From: Bacillota bacterium
GTDB taxonomy: Bacteria; Bacillota_I; Bacilli_A; Acholeplasmatales; Acholeplasmataceae
Length of the DNA stretch: 17,278 nt
Assembly: GCA_023431045.1 (NCBI GenBank)
Contig: JAEYXZ010000077.1
Coordinates: 1 to 17,278, forward strand
Reading direction: 5' to 3'
Shown: in pieces, positions 1-6,837 of the stretch
Numbering within the stretch: position 1 is the stretch's first letter
Layout: each line of letters opens with the position of its first letter
The notes under the pieces: generated by a model
The model's database searches: none
Seen by the model: the letters and a program-made list of their open reading frames with translations, nothing else
What the model was told of the DNA's origin: nothing
Translations under genes and position numbers: made by a program

Positions 1-1897
1 GGCTAATGGAACATATACAGCAGATAATATTCAAATTTTAGAAGGATTAGAAGCCGTTAAAAAAAGACCAGGGATGTATATCGGATCAACTGGTGAAAGA
101 GGTCTTCATCATTTAGTTTGGGAAATCGTTGATAACTCAATTGACGAAGCATTGGCGGGATATGCTGATACCATTAAGGTTGAAATTCTTGAAGGAAATA
201 TCATCCGTGTTACAGACAATGGACGCGGTATTCCTGTTGATATCCATCCAAAGACCGGTAGACCAGCCGTTGAAACCATCTTAACGACGCTCCACGCAGG
301 CGGTAAGTTCGATAAAGGATCTTATAAAGTATCTGGTGGACTTCACGGCGTTGGTGCCTCTGTTGTTAATGGATTATCATTATGGTATGTTGTCGAAATC
401 CATAAAGATGGTATGATCTATGAACAACGTTATGAACGCGGAATTCCAGCATATGATTTAAAAACCATTGGACCTACTGAACATTCGGGAACCGTAACGA
501 CTTTTTTAGCTGACCCTAAAATCTTTACTGAAACGACTGTTTATAACTACGAAACATTAAGAAACAGAATTCAACAATTGGCTTTTCTAAACAAAGGTTT
601 AAAAATTAAATTAATCGATTTGCGAGTCGAAACTCCAAATGAGGAAGAGTTCCATTATGAAGGTGGAATTGTTGAATATGTCACGTATTTAAATACAACG
701 AAATCTAAAATACATCCACAAGTCATCTACATCGATAAAGAACAAGACGGTGTCACCATTGAAATTGCTATGCAATATGTCGATACATACTCAACCAGTC
801 TTTATTCATTTACCAACAACATTAGTACCACAGAAGGTGGTATGCATGAAGATGGATTCAAGATGGCTTTAACTAGAGTCATTTCAAAGTATGCTGATGA
901 ACAAAAGTTAAAGAAAGATGATGCCATCTCTGGTGAAGACACAAGAGAAGGTTTAACAGCTATCATTTCTGTTAAACACCCTGAACCTCAATTTGAAGGA
1001 CAAACCAAAACCAAATTAGGTAACCCAGAAGTTAGAGCAATCGCATCTCAAATCACCGCTGAAGCACTTGAAAGATTCTTACTAGAAAATCCTCAACAAG
1101 CTAAATCAATTGTTGATAAAGTTATCTCAGCTACTCGTGCTCGTGTTGCAGCTCGTAAAGCAAAAGAACTTGCTCGTCGTAAGTCGCCACTTGACCAATT
1201 AGGGTTCGCATCAAAACTTGCAGATTGTCGTTCTAAAGATCCTGAAAAGAGCGAGATTTATATCGTCGAAGGAGACTCAGCGGGTGGTAGTGCTAAACAA
1301 GGACGCGATTCAGAATTTCAAGCAATCCTACCTTTAAGAGGTAAAGTCTTAAACGTTGAAAAAGCTAGATTAGATAAGATGCTTAACAACAAAGAAATCG
1401 TGAACTTGATTCAAGCCATGGGCACAGGTATTTCTGATGAATTTGATATTGAAAAACTAAGATACCATAAGATCGTTATTATGACCGATGCCGACGTTGA
1501 TGGTGCCCATATTAGAACTTTATTATTAACCTTCTTATTTAGACACATGAGACCACTCATTGATGCAGGATATGTTTATGCTGCACAGCCACCACTATAC
1601 AAAGTATCCTATGGTAAGAATTTAACCTATGCTTATTCCGATGAAGAACTCAATGAGATCCTTGCAAAAATCGATGGTAAACCAACCCTTCAAAGATATA
1701 AAGGGTTAGGGGAAATGAATGCTGAACAACTCTGGGAAACAACCATGGACCCAGCTACAAGAACACTTTTAAAAATTAAACTTGAAGACGCAATTGAAGC
1801 AGACCAAATCTTCTCCATGTTAATGGGTGAAGAAGTTGAACCTAGAAAAGATTTTATACAAAAGAATGCTGTCTATGCTGACAACATTGATGCTTAA
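1..1897 (+). CDS. gyrB: DNA gyrase subunit B, 5' end cut by window edge
   Basis: This is the ATPase and TOPRIM subunit of DNA gyrase, which with GyrA introduces negative supercoils. The frame is open from base 2, giving 631 visible codons; by comparison with Bacillus GyrB only about six to ten N-terminal residues are missing. In visible numbering the GHKL ATPase shows EIVDNS (41-46, ATP/Mg Asn at 45), DNGRGIP (72-78) and the glycine-rich lid GGLHGVGASVVN. The TOPRIM domain has EGDSAGG (from 423), PLRGK and the metal-binding DADVDG (496-501). The C-terminal QRYKGLGEMN and QLWETTMDP are typical of GyrB and continue to the end, so the 3' end is intact. The internal ATG at base 74 lies inside the conserved RPGMYIG motif and is not the start. 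gyrA follows after 17 bases, so the two are almost certainly co-transcribed. TopoIV ParE is the alternative, disfavoured by the gyrA partner. Confidence 0.98.
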   Translation, partial: ANGTYTADNIQILEGLEAVKKRPGMYIGSTGERGLHHLVWEIVDNSIDEALAGYADTIKVEILEGNIIRVTDNGRGIPVDIHPKTGRPAVETILTTLHAGGKFDKGSYKVSGGLHGVGASVVNGLSLWYVVEIHKDGMIYEQRYERGIPAYDLKTIGPTEHSGTVTTFLADPKIFTETTVYNYETLRNRIQQLAFLNKGLKIKLIDLRVETPNEEEFHYEGGIVEYVTYLNTTKSKIHPQVIYIDKEQDGVTIEIAMQYVDTYSTSLYSFTNNISTTEGGMHEDGFKMALTRVISKYADEQKLKKDDAISGEDTREGLTAIISVKHPEPQFEGQTKTKLGNPEVRAIASQITAEALERFLLENPQQAKSIVDKVISATRARVAARKAKELARRKSPLDQLGFASKLADCRSKDPEKSEIYIVEGDSAGGSAKQGRDSEFQAILPLRGKVLNVEKARLDKMLNNKEIVNLIQAMGTGISDEFDIEKLRYHKIVIMTDADVDGAHIRTLLLTFLFRHMRPLIDAGYVYAAQPPLYKVSYGKNLTYAYSDEELNEILAKIDGKPTLQRYKGLGEMNAEQLWETTMDPATRTLLKIKLEDAIEADQIFSMLMGEEVEPRKDFIQKNAVYADNIDA

Positions 1898-1914
1898 GAA
1901 AGGACCTATTAATC

Positions 1915-4515
1915 ATGAGTGATGATATCAAGCAACACGATAAAATTAAAGAAGTAAACATCTCCTCTGAGATGAAAACATCCTTCTTAAACTATGCAAT
2001 GAGTGTCATTGTTTCTCGTGCATTACCAGATGCAAGAGATGGTTTAAAACCGGTTCAAAGACGTATTTTATATGCAATGCATGAAAACAATATGTATGCA
2101 TCTAGTGCCCATAAAAAGAGTGCTAGAATCGTTGGGGACGTTATGGGGAAATATCACCCACATGGTGACTCCTCAATCTATGAAGCCATGGTTCGTATGG
2201 CTCAACCATTCTCATACCGTAAGATCTTAATTGATGGACATGGTAACTTTGGTTCGGTTGATGGTGACGGCGCTGCCGCGATGCGTTATACCGAAGCAAG
2301 ACTTTCAAAAATTGCAGGCGAAATGGTCCGCGATTTAGATAAGAATACAGTCGACTTTGTTGATAACTATGATGCTTCAGAAAAAGAACCTTCAGTCCTT
2401 CCTTCTCGCTATCCAAACCTACTTGTTAATGGTAGTACCGGAATTGCTGTTGGGATGGCAACTAATATTCCACCACACAACTTAAGTGAAGTGATTGATG
2501 GCATATTAGCCTACATGGATGATCCAGATATTACGATCTTTGACTTAATGAAATACATCAAAGGACCAGACTTCCCAACGGGCGGTCAAATCCTTGGTAT
2601 TACAGGACTTAGATCCGCTTATGAAACGGGTAAAGGAATTATCGCAATCCGAGCAAAATATGAATTAAACACGCATAAAAATAAGACTGAAATCATTATT
2701 ACTGAAATTCCTTATCAAGTGAATAAAACAGTCTTAATTGAACGCATTGCTGAAGTTGTTAAAGAAAAAATTATTGAAGGCATATCAGACCTTCGTGATG
2801 AATCATCACGTAAGGGTATGCGGATTGTCATCGAACTTAAAAAAGATGTTAATCCAATGGTTACATTAAATAATCTTTACAAACATACGCAGCTTCAAAC
2901 TTCCTTTGGTATCAATATGATTGCACTTGTTAAGGGTGAACCAAAACTAATGAATTTAAAAGATACATTAGTCACATACGTTGCTCACCAAGTTGAAATC
3001 ATCCAAAGAAGAACTCAATTCGACTTAGAAAAAGCTCAAGCTAGAATGCACATCATTGAAGCACTTGTTAAGGCATTAAACGACGTTGATCGTGTCATTC
3101 AAATCATCCGTGATGCGAAGAACCCAGAACTTGCTAAAAACGTCTTAATCGAAACTTATCAGTTCTCAGATATTCAAGCTCGTGCGATTCTTACAATGCA
3201 ACTTCAACGTTTAACATCACTTGAAATCGATAAGATTTATGAAGAGTCTGAAGGCTTAAAAGCGAAGATCATCGAATACAACACAATCCTTGCAAGCGAT
3301 GAGAAAAAGTATGACATTATTCGTCAAGAATTATCAGAAATCAAAGACAAATATGGTGATGATCGTGTTTCAGAAATCAATATGTATGAAGACTTAGATA
3401 TCGACAATGAAGACTTAATCCCAGTTGAAGATATTATTGTCACAGTGACCAATAATGGTTATATCAAACGCATGAACATAGACGATTACAAGATTCAGAA
3501 CCGTGGTGGTGTTGGTATGGCTGGAATCAAGATGCATGAAGACGATTATGTTGAACACATCTTAATGACATCAACCCATGACTACCATCTATTCTTTACC
3601 AATCTTGGACGCGTCTTTAAGATCAAAGGATACTCACTTCCATCAGGATCTAGACAATCCAAAGGTGTACCAATTGTAAACTACCTTCAATTCCAAGAAG
3701 GTGAAACGCTCGCTTCATTTACCTCAGTTAAAAACTTTGAAGAAGAAGATCGTTACTTAATGTTTGTTACAAAACGTGGTATTGTTAAACGTACACCAAT
3801 CTCTGATTATCAAAATATTAGACAAAACGGCATCATCGCTCTAGGTCTTAGAGAAGATGATGAGTTAATTTCTGTTAGACCAACTGACGGTAAACGTCAT
3901 ATTATCTTAGGTGCATCAAACGGTAAAGCCATTCGCTTTGCAGAAACAGATGTACGTGCGATGGGACGTACTGCAACAGGTGTCCGTGGTATGTGGTTAA
4001 ATGATAAGGATAGTATTGTTGGTGTTGCAGTTGTAGAACATGAAGATCAAGAAATCCTAGTCATCACCGAAAACGGCTATGGTAAGAGAACCAATGTTGA
4101 GGAGTATCGTCTACAACAACGCGGTGGTAAAGGTGTTAAAACACTTAATGTCACTGAAAAGAATGGACCACTTTCAACCCTAAGAGCTGTTGATCACGAC
4201 ATGGATTTAATTGTTGCATCCGATCGTGGTATCACAATTAGAATGCCAATTGCTCAAATCTCACAAACCAAGCGTGCCACCCAAGGTGTCAGAATCATTT
4301 CACTTAAGAATGATCAAAAGGTTGCAACAATTGCACTTGTTCCTCATCAAGATATGACTGAAGAGGTCGATGTTGAAACAGAAAACATTCATCAAGAATC
4401 TTTAAGTTTAAATGGTGCTAAAAAGACTTATGAAGCGGTTGAACTTGAAGCAGAAGTTCTTGAAGAAGATGAAACTGATGAACAAGATATTGAACAAACC
4501 AAGATGGATTTATAA
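1915..4515 (+). CDS. gyrA: DNA gyrase subunit A
   Basis: This is the DNA breakage-reunion and wrapping subunit of gyrase, 866 residues. The 5Y-CAP domain carries the catalytic Tyr125 in AAMRYTEARL. The quinolone-determining segment reads HPHGDSSIYE (81-90), with Ser86 and Glu90 at the positions of E. coli Ser83 and Asp87, a susceptible-type pattern like that of other Gram-positives. A coiled-coil tower follows, then a beta-pinwheel C-terminal domain. The GyrA box QRGGKGV at 735-741 separates it from ParC. The last ~40 residues form a strongly acidic tail (EAVELEAEVLEEDETDEQD...), making the protein about 45 residues longer than the 821-residue Bacillus GyrA. The start at 1915 follows an AAAGGA ribosome site (1899-1904). 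A terminator begins 12 bases after the stop. Confidence 0.98.
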   Translation: MSDDIKQHDKIKEVNISSEMKTSFLNYAMSVIVSRALPDARDGLKPVQRRILYAMHENNMYASSAHKKSARIVGDVMGKYHPHGDSSIYEAMVRMAQPFSYRKILIDGHGNFGSVDGDGAAAMRYTEARLSKIAGEMVRDLDKNTVDFVDNYDASEKEPSVLPSRYPNLLVNGSTGIAVGMATNIPPHNLSEVIDGILAYMDDPDITIFDLMKYIKGPDFPTGGQILGITGLRSAYETGKGIIAIRAKYELNTHKNKTEIIITEIPYQVNKTVLIERIAEVVKEKIIEGISDLRDESSRKGMRIVIELKKDVNPMVTLNNLYKHTQLQTSFGINMIALVKGEPKLMNLKDTLVTYVAHQVEIIQRRTQFDLEKAQARMHIIEALVKALNDVDRVIQIIRDAKNPELAKNVLIETYQFSDIQARAILTMQLQRLTSLEIDKIYEESEGLKAKIIEYNTILASDEKKYDIIRQELSEIKDKYGDDRVSEINMYEDLDIDNEDLIPVEDIIVTVTNNGYIKRMNIDDYKIQNRGGVGMAGIKMHEDDYVEHILMTSTHDYHLFFTNLGRVFKIKGYSLPSGSRQSKGVPIVNYLQFQEGETLASFTSVKNFEEEDRYLMFVTKRGIVKRTPISDYQNIRQNGIIALGLREDDELISVRPTDGKRHIILGASNGKAIRFAETDVRAMGRTATGVRGMWLNDKDSIVGVAVVEHEDQEILVITENGYGKRTNVEEYRLQQRGGKGVKTLNVTEKNGPLSTLRAVDHDMDLIVASDRGITIRMPIAQISQTKRATQGVRIISLKNDQKVATIALVPHQDMTEEVDVETENIHQESLSLNGAKKTYEAVELEAEVLEEDETDEQDIEQTKMDL

Positions 4516-4526
4516 AATCTAAAATG

Positions 4527-4558
4527 AAACACTTTCCAGTGATGGAAGGTGTTTTTTT
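4527..4558 (+). terminator. Rho-independent terminator of gyrBA
   Basis: The arms AACACTTTCC (4528-4537) and GGAAGGTGTT (4544-4553) pair over ten positions with one G-U, loop AGTGAT, and lead into seven T (4552-4558). It closes the gyrase operon and shows that the ATG at 4524, in frame with the next gene, is not its start. Confidence 0.9.
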
Positions 4559-4592
4559 ACAACTTTGTTACATGAGTTACATCAATTCCTTG

Positions 4593-4598
4593 TATACT
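4593..4598 (+). promoter_or_regulatory. Probable -10 element of the ABC transporter operon
   Basis: TATACT lies 28 bases before the ATG at 4626, right after the gyrA terminator. No good -35 is found at 17 bp; the nearest TTACAT (4568-4573) is 19 bp away. The heptamer GTTACAT occurs twice at 9-bp spacing just upstream (4567-4573 and 4576-4582). An activated or weak promoter is an inference. Confidence 0.45.
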
Positions 4599-4625
4599 AT
4601 AAATAAGCATAAAAAGGAGAAAGCC

Positions 4626-5330
4626 ATGTTAAAGGTTGAAGGACTTATTAAAGCATATGGAAACGAAATGATCCTAAAAGATCTTAATTTCCAAATTAAA
4701 GAAAATCAAATGGTTGGGTTACTTGGGCCAAACGGTTCAGGTAAAACCACCTTACTAAAGATTATTAATGGACTTGTAGAAGCAACTTCTGGAAAGATTT
4801 TGTTTAATGATAAAGAACCCAATATAGACATGAAAAAACATGTTGCTTATTTACCTGAAAGATCATTTTTATCAACTGAACAAACTGTTATTGAAAGTAT
4901 TCATTATTTTAGAGATTTCTTTGAAGATTTCAAGATGGATAAAGTCAGTAAATTATTAGAGTTATTTGAAATTGATGCTAAGAAACGTTTATCAACATTA
5001 TCTAAAGGTCAAAAGGGTAAAGTAATGCTCGCTCTAACCTTTGCTCGTGATGCTGATTTATATATTTTAGATGAACCACTTGATGGGGTTGACCCTGCAT
5101 CAAGAGAATTCATTCTAAAAGTGATGCTTAAATATAAGAAACCCAATTCAACTATTCTAATATCAACTCACCTAATTGCTGATATTGAAGATTATTTGGA
5201 CTATTGCTTAATTCTTAAAAAGGGTGAATTAATCGAAAGTGATACAAAAGACCATTTAACTAAAAAGTATAATAAAACGATCAATAATATATTCAAGGCG
5301 GTGTTTAGTCATGATGAAAAAATTATTTAA
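4626..5330 (+). CDS. ABC transporter ATP-binding protein (ABC-2 type)
   Basis: This is a cytoplasmic ATPase of 234 residues that would power the membrane protein encoded next. It has Walker A GPNGSGKTT (34-42), signature LSKGQKGKV (125-133), Walker B LYILDEP (145-151) followed by the D-loop, and the H-loop His182 in ISTHLI. The Q-loop region reads YLPER (75-79), without the usual Gln, as in many CcmA/YtrB-like ATPases of ABC-2 exporters. The start at 4626 follows AAGGAG (4614-4619) with six bases between; the longer in-frame reading from 4524 would start inside the gyrA terminator. The 3' end overlaps the permease gene by 20 bases, so translation is probably coupled. Substrate is unknown; Bacillus relatives act in antibiotic or lantibiotic efflux or envelope homeostasis, but nothing here fixes a substrate. 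Confidence 0.92.
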   Translation: MLKVEGLIKAYGNEMILKDLNFQIKENQMVGLLGPNGSGKTTLLKIINGLVEATSGKILFNDKEPNIDMKKHVAYLPERSFLSTEQTVIESIHYFRDFFEDFKMDKVSKLLELFEIDAKKRLSTLSKGQKGKVMLALTFARDADLYILDEPLDGVDPASREFILKVMLKYKKPNSTILISTHLIADIEDYLDYCLILKKGELIESDTKDHLTKKYNKTINNIFKAVFSHDEKII

Positions 5331-6078
5331 ATGGGAATTCATCTACTTTTACAAACAACTAAAATGGATTGTTGTTGGAGTTATTATGCTAGCTTTTGTA
5401 ACCTACTTATTTGATTTACTCAAGGAAGCTGAACCGATTACCGCATCAATTCATCAAACGGCATGGTTCATGAGTATTGTTGGAATTATCGCGCTACCTT
5501 TGTTTACCTATTTTATAAGTATTACAAGATATTATAGACATGTATTAAAAGACGAAGGATATCTCACTCATACACTACCAGTTTCAAAGTCTCAAATTAT
5601 CATTTCAAAAACAATTGTATCCTATCTTACATTCATCCTTGTATTAGCATTATCAATTATGCTCGCTATATGGATTAAAGTGATTGATCTAGAATACATT
5701 AAGACAATCTATGAATCCCTAGGTGCACAAAAAACCGACTTCCTAATCATCATGATTATTACACTTCTATCGTCATTTAGTGGTTTCTTGGTTTTCTATG
5801 CAGCGCTGAGCTTTGGCTTTTCCTATAATAAGAACGAATGGTTAATGATGATTGTCTTTCTGATTATCTATTATGTTATTTATCAATTTTTATCTGGACT
5901 CATTTTAGGTGTTCTCTTAATCTTTAAACCTAATATTCTATCAAATCCAAATGAAATGATTGAAGTCTTTCTACCACTTGGAATATTCCAGGCTTTAGTT
6001 GGAATGGCAATTGGTATCCTTTGTTACTTTATTGCTAGATACTTCATCACCAAGAAACTTAACTTAAAGAATGGTTAA
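5311..6078 (+). CDS. ABC transporter permease, six predicted membrane helices
   Basis: This 255-residue integral membrane protein is very likely the permease partner of the preceding ATPase. Hydrophobic stretches are visible at about 19-37, 52-71, 97-120, 144-170, 177-205 and 219-246, an ABC-2-like six-helix layout. The loop after helix 2 contains RYYRHVLKDEGYLTHTLPVSKSQI; an EGYLTHTLPVS-type segment is common in Firmicute ABC-2 permeases annotated next to CcmA-type ATPases. The start ATG ATG at 5311 is preceded by AAGGCGGTG (from about 5295), and the gene begins within the last 20 bases of the ATPase gene. A terminator follows directly, so this is a two-gene operon without its own regulator. 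Substrate unknown. Confidence 0.85.
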   Translation: MMKKLFKWEFIYFYKQLKWIVVGVIMLAFVTYLFDLLKEAEPITASIHQTAWFMSIVGIIALPLFTYFISITRYYRHVLKDEGYLTHTLPVSKSQIIISKTIVSYLTFILVLALSIMLAIWIKVIDLEYIKTIYESLGAQKTDFLIIMIITLLSSFSGFLVFYAALSFGFSYNKNEWLMMIVFLIIYYVIYQFLSGLILGVLLIFKPNILSNPNEMIEVFLPLGIFQALVGMAIGILCYFIARYFITKKLNLKNG

Positions 6079-6080
6079 AC

Positions 6081-6111
6081 AAAAGCCACACAGTTAAATG
6101 TGTGGTTTTTT
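6081..6111 (+). terminator. Rho-independent terminator after the ABC operon
   Basis: CCACACA (6086-6092) pairs perfectly with TGTGTGG (6099-6105), extended by AAAAG/TTTTT flanks, with loop GTTAAA and a T6 run. The A-rich left flank means it could also act on the minus strand. Confidence 0.9.
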
Positions 6112-6138
6112 CAAGGGATTTTTAACATATTATGTGTC

Positions 6139-6169
6139 TTGATTGAAGGTCTTTTCAATGTGTGATAAT
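6139..6169 (+). promoter_or_regulatory. Predicted promoter of the TetR-MacB-like operon
   Basis: An extended -10, TG-T-GATAAT, occupies 6161-6169, and TTGATT at 6139-6144 can serve as a -35 with 19 bp spacing. Transcription would begin near 6176, inside the palindrome at 6177-6192. This is the only promoter-like sequence between the preceding terminator and the TetR gene. Confidence 0.5.
6142..6159. promoter_or_regulatory. Inverted repeat between -35 and -10, possible second operator
   Basis: ATTGAA (6142-6147) and TTCAAT (6154-6159) are perfect inverted arms around six bases. The half site TTGAA is shared with the stronger palindrome 34 bp downstream (centre to centre), so a second repressor site is possible. 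In AT-rich DNA a 6-bp arm can also arise by chance. Confidence 0.3.
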
Positions 6170-6176
6170 ATTCTTG

Positions 6177-6192
6177 TTGAACAATCGTTCAA
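6177..6192. promoter_or_regulatory. Palindromic operator, probably for the adjacent TetR protein
   Basis: TTGAAC (6177-6182) and GTTCAA (6187-6192) are perfect inverted arms around AATC. A 16-bp palindrome with TGAAC/GTTCA half sites is characteristic of TetR-family operators. It overlaps the predicted transcription start and lies 14 bases before the TetR start codon, so binding would block transcription of the regulator and the transporter. Confidence 0.6.
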
Positions 6193-6206
6193 TGAAGGTA
6201 TGTGTG

Positions 6207-6833
6207 ATGGAAGATACAAAGAAATACAACTTAAGAGAACAACAAGCAATCGAAACGAAACATAAGATTCTAAGAGCTGCACTTAAACATTTTTCGACTC
6301 ATGGATATCATGGTTCTTCAGTGAGAAACATTCATAAGAGCATTGACGTTTCAGGAAATCTTTTGTATCACTATTTTCCAGGTGGAAAAGAAGAACTTTT
6401 ACAAGTCATTAGTCAAGATGCGGTTTGTCAGATTGAACAACAACTTGGTGAACGAAAAATGTTGTTTGAATCAATTAAGATTGATGATGTACTAGAAACA
6501 CTCTATCAAAATATTTTAGAAGTCTTTACGAATCATTGTGATGAAATTAGGCTTATCTTTATCAAGTTAGAACAAACCGATAATGATGCGAAAAAAGAAA
6601 TCATTGAAATGATTCAAAAAAGAGAAAAATGGTTGCCGGCATTTCTAGAAAAAAGAGCACAAAAAGGTGAAATTAAAGTTTTTGATTATGAGAGTGCAAC
6701 CCAATTAATTATTAGTATATTCACACATCATTTTATGGTCCTACTAACAGGAATTGATGAAGGTCCATTGAGTAATGAAAGTAACAGAAAGAAAATATTT
6801 AGTCATTTAGTAAGCCTATGGAAGGGACAATAA
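6207..6833 (+). CDS. TetR/AcrR-family transcriptional regulator
   Basis: This is a 208-residue DNA-binding repressor. The N-terminal TetR domain (about 15-62) is clear: TKHKILRAALKHFSTHGYHG, then the helix-turn-helix SVRNIHKSIDVSGNLLYHYF (about 38-57) ending in the YHYF recognition segment. The rest is a helical ligand-binding and dimerisation domain with no recognisable ligand class. I chose ATG 6207 because GAAGG (6194-6198) sits at proper distance and because the conserved domain begins shortly after; a longer in-frame reading from GTG 6162 would run through the -10 and operator. The transporter gene starts four bases after the stop, so this regulator most likely senses a substrate of that exporter and controls both genes through the palindrome at 6177-6192. 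The ligand cannot be read from sequence. Confidence 0.92.
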   Translation: MEDTKKYNLREQQAIETKHKILRAALKHFSTHGYHGSSVRNIHKSIDVSGNLLYHYFPGGKEELLQVISQDAVCQIEQQLGERKMLFESIKIDDVLETLYQNILEVFTNHCDEIRLIFIKLEQTDNDAKKEIIEMIQKREKWLPAFLEKRAQKGEIKVFDYESATQLIISIFTHHFMVLLTGIDEGPLSNESNRKKIFSHLVSLWKGQ

Positions 6834-6837
6834 AACA

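Noticed and set aside
2155..2184. Quinolone-resistance change in GyrA
   Set aside because: Ser86 and Glu90 are the susceptible-type residues found in Gram-positive GyrA.
2141..2416. Minus-strand open frame inside gyrA
   Set aside because: Shadow of the gyrA codons; no recognisable domain and gyrA is fully conserved across it. Similar antisense frames within the MacB-like gene, serS, pduL, the HD gene and ksgA were rejected for the same reason.
4524..4625. N-terminal extension of the ABC ATPase starting at 4524
   Set aside because: It would start in the gyrA terminator, has no ribosome site and adds 34 residues before the conserved MLKVEGLIKAYG start, which has a good AAGGAG.
6162..6206. Longer TetR reading from GTG 6162
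   Set aside because: It runs through the -10 and the operator palindrome; ATG 6207 has a ribosome site and fits the usual length.
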